This document shows positions 33,873 through 45,309 of a stretch of 64,000 nucleotides of DNA, piece after piece. How positions within the stretch are numbered: position 1 is the first letter of the stretch; each line of letters starts with the position of its first letter. Location: assembly GCF_032854445.1 (NCBI RefSeq), contig NC_088301.1, positions 7,300,044 through 7,364,043 on the forward strand, given 5' to 3'. Origin of the DNA: Liolophura sinensis. Lineage: Eukaryota > Mollusca > Polyplacophora > Chitonida > Chitonidae. The notes under the pieces were generated by a model. The model had not been told where the DNA came from. It was given only the letters and a program-made list of their open reading frames with translations, and made no database searches. The position numbers were made by a program, and so were the translations under genes.

Positions 33873-34189
33873 CTAAAGCAAAAAGAAACCAGGAGCCCAA
33901 GATTAAAATTTAATTTGTATACACATAACTACCTTATTTCCTCAACCCATATTTGCATGAGATACATCAGTTTTGAATGTAATTTATGCACCATCTTAAA
34001 TTTGGAAACAACCTACATGCACATAGGTTAGGTCGGCCAGTTTCACTAAAAAGTGTAATTCTATCAGTCTACACAGAATACTGCCATCAGAATATGCTTC
34101 AACAAACATGAGAAAAAGTGGACGAATTACAGCATTCATTTTTCTTTATGTTGTGCTCAAGACTAACTGTCAACATTCATGTACTAGTA

Positions 34190-34500
34190 TCTGGGTGCAG
34201 GAAACTGGTCAGGTCCTACAGGAAACCACATGACATATGCCTGAGCTAATTTGTGTATGTATTTTAACGTTCAGGTATCAGGATGGAGCAAACTGGTCAG
34301 AGTCTATAGGACACAATATCACCTATGGCTGAGCTAATTTGTGTATGTATTTTAACATTCAGGTATTAGGATGGAGCAAACTGGTCACAGTCTAGTGGAC
34401 AAAATATCACCTATGGCTGAGCTAATTTGTGTATGTATTTTAACATTCAGGTATCAGGATGGAGCAAACTGGTCACAGTCTAGTGGACACAACATCATAT
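34190..34500. repeat. 88-bp tandem repeat, about 3.5 units
   Basis: GAGCTAATTTGTGTATGTAT recurs at 34243, 34331 and 34419, with CAGGATGGAGCAAACTGGTC in each unit. Confidence 0.9.
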
Positions 34501-35109
34501 ATGACTGAATTTGACCACATATCCTCTGATTTATCAAATACTAGTTGATTTCCCAAAAGAGCCCATTGCACAACTTGGTCAAAGAGGATCCCTGAAGCCT
34601 GAAATATAAGTTTAACAGAACCTTTTAAGAGACAATGGGCAACTGGTAAAACTCCTTAGCACCACCGTTCAAAGTACTCTTTTGCTCTTACCCTGCTGTA
34701 CGTCACACGTATGCGTCTACATATGCTCAGAAAATACATAGGTTGTACACACAAGCACAGAAAAGTCTGGATCTTTTTGGGCGGCCTGTCCAAGTCTCCC
34801 ATTAAGAACAGTTGTAAAGTGCACGTAAATTATGCAGTCTTCAGGGAGCACTATTAAATGTACTGGAGAAATTTGCATGCATGGACTAACGCGTTAATTA
34901 TGCCGATTAACGCATTAATTACATGTCACCACATACATACATGTGTTGACATGTGCTTCAAAGTTTCTGCACACGTCAACATACTTTGTGCACAGCGGTT
35001 CAACTGTTTAACATACAGATTTAAAAAATGCAAAAAATTTAAGCGAGGAAGAAACTTAGTACCTTAGTCTAAAGACACTACCCTAATTCTCCAACAATTT
35101 TAACTGCTT

Positions 35110-35270
35110 GTGTCGTATGTGGGACGGTCTGCCAGCAACCTACGGATGGTCATAGGTTTCCCCCGGGCTCTGCCTGGTTTCCTCCCACCATAATGCTGGC
35201 CGCCGTAGTATAAGTGAAATATTCTTGAGTATAGCAATAAACATCAATCAAATAAATAAATCAAATAAAT
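35110..35270 (+). mobile_element. 5'-truncated SINE family 1
   Basis: GTCTGCCAGCAACCTACGGA to GTGAAATATTCTTGAGTATA and AATAAATAAATCAAATAAAT. Confidence 0.85.
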
Positions 35271-36453
35271 CAACCGCCTCTGTAACCAATGATTTGAAAC
35301 ATTCTCAGAAAGATATCGGGCTTCGCAATTTCATTGTAGAAGCCTTGCAGATTCTTTAGTGACACTAACAAATCGTTTTATCATCATTTTGATAATAACT
35401 GTACGTTTTAATTCCACAGAAAAAAGTGCTTTAGAGGTTGAAAAGGCTGAATATTTATTATATGTGTGTCTGATTGGCCTTGTATTAGCTGGGAACTCTC
35501 ACTATACATATACAGTACATGTACCACCTGTAACTTTTAAAATACTGTTTAAAACCTGTCACCTACTTTAAATATATCTATCTACAATATATATTTATAT
35601 CTTATAAAGATTACTTAACACCTTAAAAATACTCAAAAAACAGATTATGTAGCAATCATCACACCCAAATAGTGTCCTATACACTAGATTAATACATCCA
35701 ACAGATTTCTTACCACTATAGACACACTTCACAGCTACAACGTTAAAATCATGCAGCCTCTGTCAGTCCTGGTATAAATTTAACGTTAACACAGAACAAG
35801 AAAGCAATCCAGTTTTAACTCCATGGCCTACATCATTATACATGCAGCCATGGACAGGTGGTCAAGCTATCCATCGGTATATTCACACACACAATTAATA
35901 CATGTTTGAAGCAGGACTAATGGACTTGAAGTTGACATCCTCTTTAATATTTCATTTCAATCCAATATACTTGGGGTATATTATACTACATACAGTAAGT
36001 ATGTTAAGTGGCTCATCCTGAGCAATCATGGGGCCATTATCCTGAACTGGACACATATGTGAAAGGAACTTTATGAAACGTACTCAGGGGAATTGCTCAC
36101 TGTACAACACAACTGCATGTAACCTGCACTGTACACGACTACTGTCTACATGTACACCTATACAGTGAACTTTACAGCTGGCTTCAGGCACGCCAGTTAT
36201 GTCATTAAAGTTCACACACAAGGTTCAACTCAAGCCAACAAGCACTTGATTTATTAAAGAAGCACTGATGATGCATGTACCTGTATATGGTATACACTCT
36301 CTGCAGAGTTCAAACCCTGCATGTTGAACACTTGGTGTAGAATGCAGCTTTATACAGGCTTCATCATCACTATCACACTTCAAGCAGGCTTGAACCATTT
36401 CACATGAAAGATTCCACCTCTGGGTGCATTTACATTTATGGTTGTGGTGTCCA

Positions 36454-36838
36454 TGAATGGTGACTATGACATCGCTCTGCACCTGGACAAAGTCTGCACA
36501 AACCATCAGAAGTGGGTTCAATCCCAGCCTTGGACAGGGAATTAGTGCTTTCCCCCAATCTCAATTCATCTTGATAATAAGGGCCTGGATGACAATATTA
36601 CATATAAGTGATATAAGTGATAGTGGGTATCCTAATGGGGCAATTTGTGAAGTCCTTCATCCATTGAACATTGCTTGTCTTCCACCAGTGTATCATGTAA
36701 AGCACATGTCACATGTGGGGGAATTCAACAGGATCTTGCCAGAGGTCGGTGACTTAGTTTCCTCCACTCATAAATTAAAAATCCACATAAGTGAAAAAAA
36801 AATATTGATTATGGTGTTAAACATCAATCAATCAAAAC
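36454..36838 (+). mobile_element. Diverged tRNA-related SINE
   Basis: A B-box-like GTGGGTTCAATCCCAGCC sits about 60 bp from the start. The element ends GTGTTAAACATCAATCAATC. Landmarks CTAGTTTCCTCCACTC-like and CATAAGTGAA correspond loosely to the family 1 body. Confidence 0.5.
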
Positions 36839-37018
36839 ATTCCAGAAGTCAACTACTGGCAGGATAATGGCTTGCTACTGGTTATTCTAGAATGAGTAAA
36901 TCTGCCCTGGCTTGTAAATGAATAAACTAACATCAGCCACACCCATGAACTGAATACCTGCAGCAGTCACACAATGATCTTCAGAAAGCAAACCACAAGC
37001 ATGTGGTTTCAGAGCTCT

Positions 37019-37395
37019 GCTGGTGTTAAAACTACAGTCCCCACTGCCCGTAGGTGCCCTGAGCTTTGTCCTGCAAACGTTGCTGGTATTAAAACTACAG
37101 TCCCCACTGCCCGTAGGTGCCCTGAGCTTAGTCCTGCAAACGTTGCTGGTATTAAAACTACAGTCCCCACTGCCCCTAGGTGCCCTGAGCTTTGTCCTGC
37201 AAACGTTGCTGGTATTAAAACTACAGTCCCCACTGCCCGTAGGTGCCCTGAGCTTTGTCCTGCAAACGTTGCTGGTGTTAAAACTACAGTCCCCACTGCC
37301 CGTAGGTGCCCTGAGCTTTGTCCTGCAAACGTTGCTGGTATTAAAACTACAGTCCCCACTGCCTGTAGGTGCCCTGAGCTTTGTCCTGCAAACGT
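37019..37395. repeat. 63-bp tandem repeat, six units
   Basis: GCTGGTATTAAAACTACAGT, CCCCACTGCCCGTAGGTGCC and CTGAGCTTTGTCCTGCAAAC with only a few substitutions. The 63-bp period keeps three frames open over 130 codons each, two on plus and one on minus. Confidence 0.95.
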
Positions 37396-37746
37396 CACTT
37401 CCTGTTTATACAAGTGGACACACATGCAGCAGGCTTAGGGTGTTAACAGGCATCATGAATCCAGGCAGCTTCTGCTCCTGTTTTCCTGCATGACGTCACA
37501 GCAGGAAGAATTGAGGCACTGACCAGTTCATCTGTCCTTTGTTCTGTATGTCTGATTTACACCTACCCACATACATTGACAAACTACACATAAACATATC
37601 AAACATTTATCCCCATGTATGTCTAAATCTAAAACTAGTCTCAGTGTTCACATCATGGTAAGTCTTCAGAATTGTAGGTTAATTAATTAATTAATATTTG
37701 TTTATTTGATTAGTGTTTTATGCTGTACCCAAGAATATTTCACTTA

Positions 37747-38241
37747 CTGTAAATCTTCAACCTTTTCAACCACTAAAGCATATTTTTCAGTGAAATTTAT
37801 GCGTACAATTATTATGAAATTGTTAAAAATGATTTTTTTTGTGTGTCATGGAAGATGCAAGCTTCATAAAGCTGTGCATATTATTTCTTTACCCACCACA
37901 TTTACATGTATTTATTTATTTCATTATGGTTTTATGCCGTACTCAAGAATATTTCACTTATACAACGGCGGCCAGCATTATGATCGGAGGAAACTGGACA
38001 GATTCCAAGGGAAACCCACGATCATCAGCAGGTTGCTGGGAGACCTTACCAAGTACGGCCGGAGAGGAAGCCAGCATGAGCTGGACTCACAGCGACTGCA
38101 TTGGTGAAAGGCTTCTGGTCATTACGTTGCACTAGCGCGCTAAACAATTCAGCCACGGAGGCTCCTCTACCCGCTACAGTTTTGTCAGAAAGCTTCATAA
38201 TACTGGCTGCAGAGGAGGTTGAAAACGATGAAGAATTAGGG
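37747..38241. mobile_element. TA-flanked inverted-repeat element (MITE), copy 1, interrupted
   Basis: Begins CTGTAAATCTTCAACCTTTT and ends ATGAAGAATTAGGG. The termini are imperfect reverse complements. TA is duplicated at 37745-37746 and 38242-38243. Removing it restores a continuous SINE sequence. A SINE at 37907-38165 lies inside. Confidence 0.75.
37907..38165 (-). mobile_element. Nearly full-length SINE family 1 inside the MITE
   Basis: TTTATGCCGTACTCAAGAAT, ACGGCGGCCAGCATTATGAT and GCGCGCTAAACAATTCAGCC mark tail, body and tRNA head in reverse orientation. Confidence 0.9.
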
Positions 38242-38275
38242 TACACGACAGCAGCCAGCATTAATCAAACAGGAC

Positions 38276-40950
38276 AGCTTAAATTAATAAAATTATCTGT
38301 GTACATAGTGTCTGTGACATAAACCATCTCAGTAGATGGCTGCTATGTTAATATCATGAGGGCATAATGTCATTCTCAGCATGTGCTATAGCTTTGCTAC
38401 ATGTAGCTCTTGATAATGCAATTCCAAGATGCCTGAGCAGCCATATTGAATTACATTTATAGATAGTGAAGAAAATAAATCCTGACTGTCCTCTCATTGA
38501 TGTCAAGCGACGGTGTTGTGTGTGCAGGTAATTATAATAGATCTGGTCATGCACATGGGATAAACAAAAGCACATGGCCATTGCTGTACATATACTGCAA
38601 CACTGCAGGCTTTGGCTACAATCGTGGATTCAGTTCATGTTCTATATTTTAATGTATATTTATCTACGTTTCTGACTCGAACATGACCCTGTAATGTTTC
38701 AAATGTCATAAAGATTCACGAAATCTGTGTGATTGCAGATGGTTACTAATGCTGTAACATAATGACCCATTTTATTATTATTTTTATGTTCTGCAGTGAA
38801 GAAAAGCTGGTCAGACACCTTCCAAACAGCCATCTCTTTTTATGCAGCACAATTATAAGAACAGAACAGCTATGCATAATTATGCTGTCAAGCTTTCTTC
38901 AAAATGATATGTGTAATATGCAAACATAATTAAAATATGAATCAAAAAATACCTTCCCACGTACGGCCCTGACTTAATTCAGCTGTACTCAGGATTAATT
39001 GCCTGCCTGCCTGAGTAAATTAGATTAATACTGACAACTTCATGTACCATGACAGTACAGCCTGCTTACAGGCAGACAGACCGCAAACTATATATGTACA
39101 TGGCTTAATCAACACATGCAGTTCTGCGACCAAAACAATAACCAAGTACAGGTGCTGTAAGACTCAACCCACACCCCCACCCCTAGAGTCTCACCATCAA
39201 ACTATGTAGGTACATGTATGTTCAGGGTATGTATGTGAAAAGCATGCAGAATAAAAGAAAATACATGTAAAGTGTGATAACATAACCGGCACGAGATGGC
39301 ATCACCTTAAGCATACACTGATATTGTGTTTCTTGCCGTGTCAAGGCTTAATGCAGGTTATGAAAGGTTAAATAACTGTTGTGACATGCCACAGGTCCAC
39401 CACCATGCAGCCTACCATGCAGCCCACCACTAGCCCACCACCAGCCCACCAATAGCACACTTGTAACAGGCTACTAATAATTTCCTGACCATATTTCCAC
39501 TCACTTTCATCTGCAGAGTTGATCATATCAGTGGCCAAAGGATACTGGTAATCATGTGTGCATTTGCATGAGACTTTCGAATACCAAAATTTACAGTATA
39601 ACAATGAAAAAAAAAAAAACCCAAAACAACACATACACAAGTGTGAAACATCATTGCATTTCCCCCCTGGGATTGCCCCAGTTTCCCCCCACTACAATCC
39701 TGGCTGCTGTTGTATAACTGAACAAGTAAGAAAATAAATATAGCTAATGAAGAAGACGTGGTGGTACTAGCCCTTAGAACTAAACACATTAAAACCTATG
39801 TGCCCAGACTTCAATATAAGTTTAATATATAAAGGCTTAACACATGACTGATCTGAATATCATTATAGTGATTAAACTATTGACTGGTCAGGTCCAGACA
39901 AAACCACACAATACTATTACACCCAACATGTAACAAGAAAAAAAATACTATGTCCTGTGAGTCTATATGAAGTCTAAAACATAGTGTATTGGCCTAGCTG
40001 GCATTCAAGATCGAAACATTCCTCCCACACAAGTATCTAAATAGGTCAAACGCCAAGGCAGATAGATAAATGGCTCTTCAGGATGCCTTGTACAGAGCAA
40101 ATGTCTTGCCCTGCACCGATTTCCATAAGAACACAAAGCAACAAGTACTGGAGGCAATCTGGTGCAACTATAATAAAGGCCAATTAGTGCACTCTATCTC
40201 CAGCCTCGATACAAAATGTCTTTTAAGCACAATGGGAAAATCCAGCAGAGACTTGTTAAATTACACAGATGTTTGCCAAGGACAAGGTTATAAGCAATCA
40301 TGTTTACACAAAGAGTATAGACAGCCGATGATACAAAGGAAGCTTACTGCATTGCAAATGTGACACTCTGCGATGAGTTGGGTATTACAGCCTGAATGGA
40401 CAGATTCGTGCGGATTCTTTACACCACATACATACAGCAGAGCATGAGCATGTCCACTGTTCACGTTCCGACAATATGCCGTGTTGCATCAAACTTTCAA
40501 GCTAGGTTATGTACACCACAGGTCTACAAGGAACACCTTTTCGTACCAGGCTATCAGTGTACTGAACTGACAAATTTACTGTACAGACAAAAATAGCGTG
40601 TTCATCTTGACAGTAGTCTATGTCAACAAAGATGTGTCCAAGTAAACAAGATCTGAAGATTTATAGATATACATGCAAGAATTAATATAAAAGCCAAATA
40701 GAAGTTATTGATGAGCATTAAAGGAACATGAATCATGGTTTAATCATTTATGTAATGCAAACAATAGGCATAGTGAGCTTACACTACAGTCAGAATCACA
40801 GAAAACACCTTGACTATACATGTATACTAACACTAACACTGGCTTCCCAACCTCAGCTCGGCAAGTCCTTAATCTATCCCCCTTTTTTTTCTTCAATGAT
40901 TCTTGTTAATTTTTCTTTTGACCTAAAATAGATCCAGGTAATTTGGGACC
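38276..40950. other. Probable neurocalcin 5' intron, no gene seen
   Basis: A SINE fragment at 39657 is the only recognised element. The 97-codon plus-strand frame at 40070-40363 is non-repetitive but resembles no family I know. Confidence 0.45.
39657..39741 (+). mobile_element. SINE family 1 body fragment
   Basis: CATTTCCCCCCTGGGATTGC, then CCACTACAATCCTGGCTGCT and GTTGTATAACTGAA, ending in AATAAATA. It is diverged and truncated at both ends. Confidence 0.6.
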
Positions 40951-40952
40951 TA

Positions 40953-41169
40953 CTGTAATTCTTCAGCTTTTTCGCATCTTTGCAAGGTGTTTGTTCAAGC
41001 AAATTCTGAAGGCAGTACTCTGTGTAGACTGAAACATTTATACTTGTTGTGAAACACTGACATTTCCCAATCCAACCAATGTAGGTTTGTCTCCAAAATC
41101 AAATTATATACATGCATAAATTGCCCTGAAAGATGATTGTTCAAATATGAAAAGGTTGAGGAATTGCGG
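40953..41169. mobile_element. MITE copy 2 (217 bp)
   Basis: CTGTAATTCTTCAGCTTTTT at the left and AAAAGGTTGAGGAATTGCGG at the right form an imperfect terminal inverted repeat of about 25 bp. TA flanks both ends. The interior matches the other copies (GTTCAAGCAAATTCTGAAGG, CCAATCCAACCAATG). No transposase is encoded. Confidence 0.8.
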
Positions 41170-41269
41170 TATATTGTGAGAATAATGGCAAAGCAGGTGA
41201 AGCACACAAACTTACTCAGACCATCCTATCTCTCAGCCACTGGGATAAAATTACTGCCTCTGATAGTCG

Positions 41270-41291
41270 CCCCCCCCCCCCCCCCCCCCCC
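41270..41291. repeat. Poly(C) tract
   Basis: Twenty-one or so consecutive C bases; the exact length is likely uncertain in sequencing. A shorter poly(G) run lies at 29001-29012. Confidence 0.95.
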
Positions 41292-41299
41292 ACTAACCC

Positions 41300-42590
41300 C
41301 CTGTTAACATACCTATTGTTTTTGCTGATCGAGGCTCTGTATCAATGTGAATGAACTAGTGGAGGGGAAGCTTGTCAGACTATCTGCCAGAATACTTTAA
41401 CACCACCCCAATAACCAAACCGGTCACATGCACTGTAAACCAGCAATCTCATTCAGTCCTACTAAAAACCACAAAATACTAGGTCAAAATCTTTACCCTA
41501 AAGCTTTTATAGCAGAGCCTATTGTCACACTTTCCCACACAGTTGTATCCTCCTCTAAATGCAATTGTTGTCTCGACAGAGAACATATTATCTACCATAA
41601 ATCTGCAATGGAATTGACACATGCTTTGTACAGACCTCCTATAGATGTTCGTGACGGGCTATACAGAGAAATCCCGTAGCTGCATGTATTGGGAAACACA
41701 TGACACTGCTGGTGAAGGAGATGTAAACTAAAGGCCTGCATAACTACTGCTGTTCTCAAACATGAAACAGTAACACATGCCATACATACTGGTGCATAGC
41801 AAGTCACAGATGCCACACCTGTAACAGTAACAACCATGGCACACTTCCAACAATCTTAACGAAAACAAATTTTTTTTTTAAATTTTTCTAATAAATCACA
41901 TTTTGGATTGCCTTAAAATGTAGAAACTGTGTTTCCCACAAAAAAAAAAATTATGGTAATTCACTATAGGACAAAACAGGCTATGTACCGACAACGTTAC
42001 CAAGGGCATATCTATATGAAAGTGGATGATCAATGTGGATTATCATCTGTTAAGCAGCATATCTTATGTCCACAGGATAAGTACATCATTAGCAACAGCT
42101 TTAGCGATCATTATTACATCCAATTTGATCATTGCAATCCAAAATGCCAATTAATATTTGACAAACGTACATGTACATATGGCATACTCAAAGGTACCTT
42201 CATTATCCGACAGAGACAGCTAGCTCAAGTAGAACTTACAAGGCATGTGACAATCTCAGAGATTAAGATGCACCAACTAATACCCAAGAACTACATGGCC
42301 TGCCATTAAAACCGATTCAAGAAATCAGCAGTGACAACCTCTGTAATTAATAATGTCCCTAAATTGGCACTGCATGAACATTGCGATCAACAATGTCAAT
42401 AAAATGGCCAGAACACCTGCTGTCAAATTTATGGCTCACTGATAAACCTGATAACCATGCTGTACATTGAACATGCATTTAAAGATTAAACTTGACCCTA
42501 GACAATGAAATTTATTAGTAAATTTTTAAAGTTTCATAAAGATATGACCGCCTTCATTATTTACATCAGGATTTCTTTCATTAACATAAA
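41300..42590. other. Non-repetitive stretch with one unassigned open frame
   Basis: A plus-strand frame of 126 codons (41929-42309) has no low complexity and no repeat origin, but no recognisable domain either; it starts in a poly(A) run. I treat it as chance in the absence of other support. Confidence 0.3.
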
Positions 42591-42599
42591 AAAGCCATA

Positions 42600-43145
42600 T
42601 TTCACATATATGTATTTACATGTAGATATCACTATAGTTATTTCATTTTGGTGTTTCACATACAGGTATTTAGATATCACTTTTGTTATTACACTTTGGA
42701 GTTTCACATACAGGTATTTAGATATCCCTTTTGTTGTTACATTTGACCTTTCACATACAGGTATTTAGATATCACTTTTGTTGTTACATTTGGCATTTCA
42801 AATACAGGTATTTAGATATCACTTTTGTTATTACACTTTGGAGTTTCACATACAGGTATTTAGATATCACTTTTGTTATTACATTTTGGAGTTTCACATA
42901 CATATATTTAGATATCACTTTTGTTGTTACATTTGGCGTTTCATATACAGGTATTTAGATATCACTTTTGTTGTTACATTTGGCATTTCACATACAGGTA
43001 TTTAGATATCACTTTTGTTATTACATTTTGGTGTTTCACATACAGGTATTTACATATCACTTTGGTTGTTACATTTGGCATTCACATACAGGTATTTACA
43101 TATCACTTTGGTTGTTACATTTTGGAGTTTCACAAACAGGTATGG
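42600..43145. repeat. 47-bp minisatellite, about 11 units
   Basis: ACATACAGGTATTTAGATAT, CACTTTTGTTGTTACATTTG and GCATTTC. The AT-rich units alternate between two variants (GTTGTTACATTTGG and GTTATTACATTTTGG). Confidence 0.94.
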
Positions 43146-43149
43146 TGAA

Positions 43150-45010
43150 AAATATGACCTCAGAAAAGAAAAGAAACATTTTGTTTCCTGATATTCCAAT
43201 CTGTGCTCAGTTGGATATGACATCATAATACACTTTTACATTCCTATACATTTAAACACACAACATCATAAATCATATCACGTACGTCAAACTTTTTGCA
43301 GGCCTATGGCTGAAAGACACTGTTTAACCTGTTTTGACAAAAAAAAAAATCATATCATCACCTCAAGAGTGCATGGACATCAGAACAATCTTCATCTATA
43401 ACTTCATTTTTATTAATATTGCTATGCTTTCAATCCATATATAATCATTTCAAATCTGACCTATGATACAGAACAGAATTTTGATAACTACAATTATTAA
43501 TACCTGCAGCAAAGTAAACTGGAGTCAAAGATCAAATGAATAACCAAACAAATCGATCAAGTGACATAAACAGGCATTTTTATCCCATGCTAAATATATG
43601 CAAAATTTACATGCCAAAATCAAGCTACTTTTCAGACTTGATCTGAGATGGCAACAAATGATTGCGTTCACACACAATCAGACTATATTTCACACAGTTA
43701 TCACACAGAACCCAAAACTTGACAAACAGTTTGATGGACAGGGCCAATTAACATCCCTTGCTTTCATGGGATAAAAATACCTGGTCAAAAACTAAAAACA
43801 AAAACTTAAGAACACATGATTTTTCATAAGATAAAACATGTAAATATGCTATATCTTCATAAAAATCTAAAAAAGACTTTCCAACTCTATGTATACCATA
43901 CCATTACATGTGAAACTGTCCAGCACACATACCAATACCTTGACAACTACAGGGATCAATGATAAATGTTAACATATCCTTGTAAAGCTCTCCTAGGTTT
44001 GAATGTACACCAGCAACTTCAGAATCATGCTATCAATGAGATCTTTGCATACCTGTGGGAGCACTGTTTGGATATATATACATACAGGGATACATCGGAA
44101 AGGGTTTATATACATGCGCACGAAGAAATCATCAGGATATCTGTAACTCTTCTACCTGAATCGTCTCACCTGTTCCAATAGGCTTACCTAGACATATCAT
44201 GTGTGCTGGTGTGTACACCACTGGCTGGTTACTGCACCTATAGCTAGCCATATACTAGTATAGCTCCCGTGCACCCAGGTTTATACTACTGATATGCAGG
44301 TTCTGGATATGTATATGAACCTATCAACTGGTCTACGTGCAGCCTTGGGAAATTCAGAAATGCCTATGTAAGAATTCATTCACAAAATCTCCTGTGTATC
44401 TTCACTGGCATCAATGCTGGGGATAGGCTGGCATCGGGGCATGTTTGCTGACTTGTGTGCGCAGACAGACTGGCAGCAAATATATCTCAGGTACCGGCAC
44501 TGTACGTGCAATACAAATGTTTGCTCAGAAACCTTCAAATCTAACGAGAGGTAACAATATTCTCCATGCTTTCATAACAGGAAGATGGCTATTATTCTAT
44601 TATGCAAAGAGCTAGCTAGTGCACATCACACACAACCAAAGTATGAATTTTTATTCCATGGTACTTAATCATCTACTTCTATAACTGACAGATGTGTATA
44701 ATTATATATCTACATGAAGAATGAATTGCTTTATTCATGATCAATGATTTCTGTAAAGTACCCAAAGACTACAAATATGTCGTGTTAACATGTTGCAGAA
44801 AATCTGTCTGATATTTACAAAATTAACTGACTGATATTTTACCTGAAAAAAAAATAAACATATACAACAAAGCTAAATCTAATTACAATGGTTGGAATAA
44901 TTAAATCTCTGGATGAGCTTAATTTCAAGAATACAGAATTCACATCAACTTTAATTTCTATTCAAGTTTCCCAAGAGTTTATGAAAAGATCACATGTAAA
45001 GCAAAACATT
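43150..45010. other. AT-rich stretch, nothing recognised
   Basis: No gene, no tandem repeat and no recognised element; probably intronic. Confidence 0.45.
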
Positions 45011-45017
45011 TCTTACA

Positions 45018-45305
45018 TGTACAACATAGTGCAATACATGTACAACACAGTGCAACACATGTAGAACAGTACAACAGTACAACACATGTACAACAGTGCA
45101 ACACATGTACAACAGTGCAACACACGTACAACACATGTACAACAGTACAACACATGTACAACAGTACAACACACATACAACACATGTACAACAGTACAAC
45201 ACATGTACAACAGTACAACACACATACAACACATGTACAACAGTACAACAGTACAACACATGTACAACAAACATACAACAGTACAACACACATACAACAG
45301 TACAA
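45018..45305. repeat. ACA-rich 12/24-bp minisatellite
   Basis: Combinations of TACAACAGTACAACACATG with higher-order patterns. The Cys-rich minus-strand frames of about 100 codons are repeat artefacts. Confidence 0.93.
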
Positions 45306-45309
45306 ACCT

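Larger units (their letters stand above)
37690..38275 (-). mobile_element. Nested block: old SINE, then inverted-repeat element, then young SINE
   Basis: An old reversed SINE tail (GTTTTATGCTGTACCCAAGA to TTTCACTTA, ending 37746) resumes at 38244 (CACGACAGCAGCCAGCATTA). Between them is a TA-flanked inverted-repeat element, which itself contains a near full-length SINE. The order of insertion is therefore readable. Confidence 0.85.

Noticed and set aside
37009-37493. Open frames over 130 codons in three phases
   Set aside because: All come from six 63-bp units; simultaneous openness in several phases argues against coding.
41929-42309. 126-codon non-repetitive plus-strand frame
   Set aside because: No recognised family, start next to a poly(A) run, no splice or promoter support; length is possible by chance in 64 kb.
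44979-45305. Cys-rich 94-108-codon minus-strand frames
   Set aside because: They translate an ACA/TGT simple repeat, open in all three frames.
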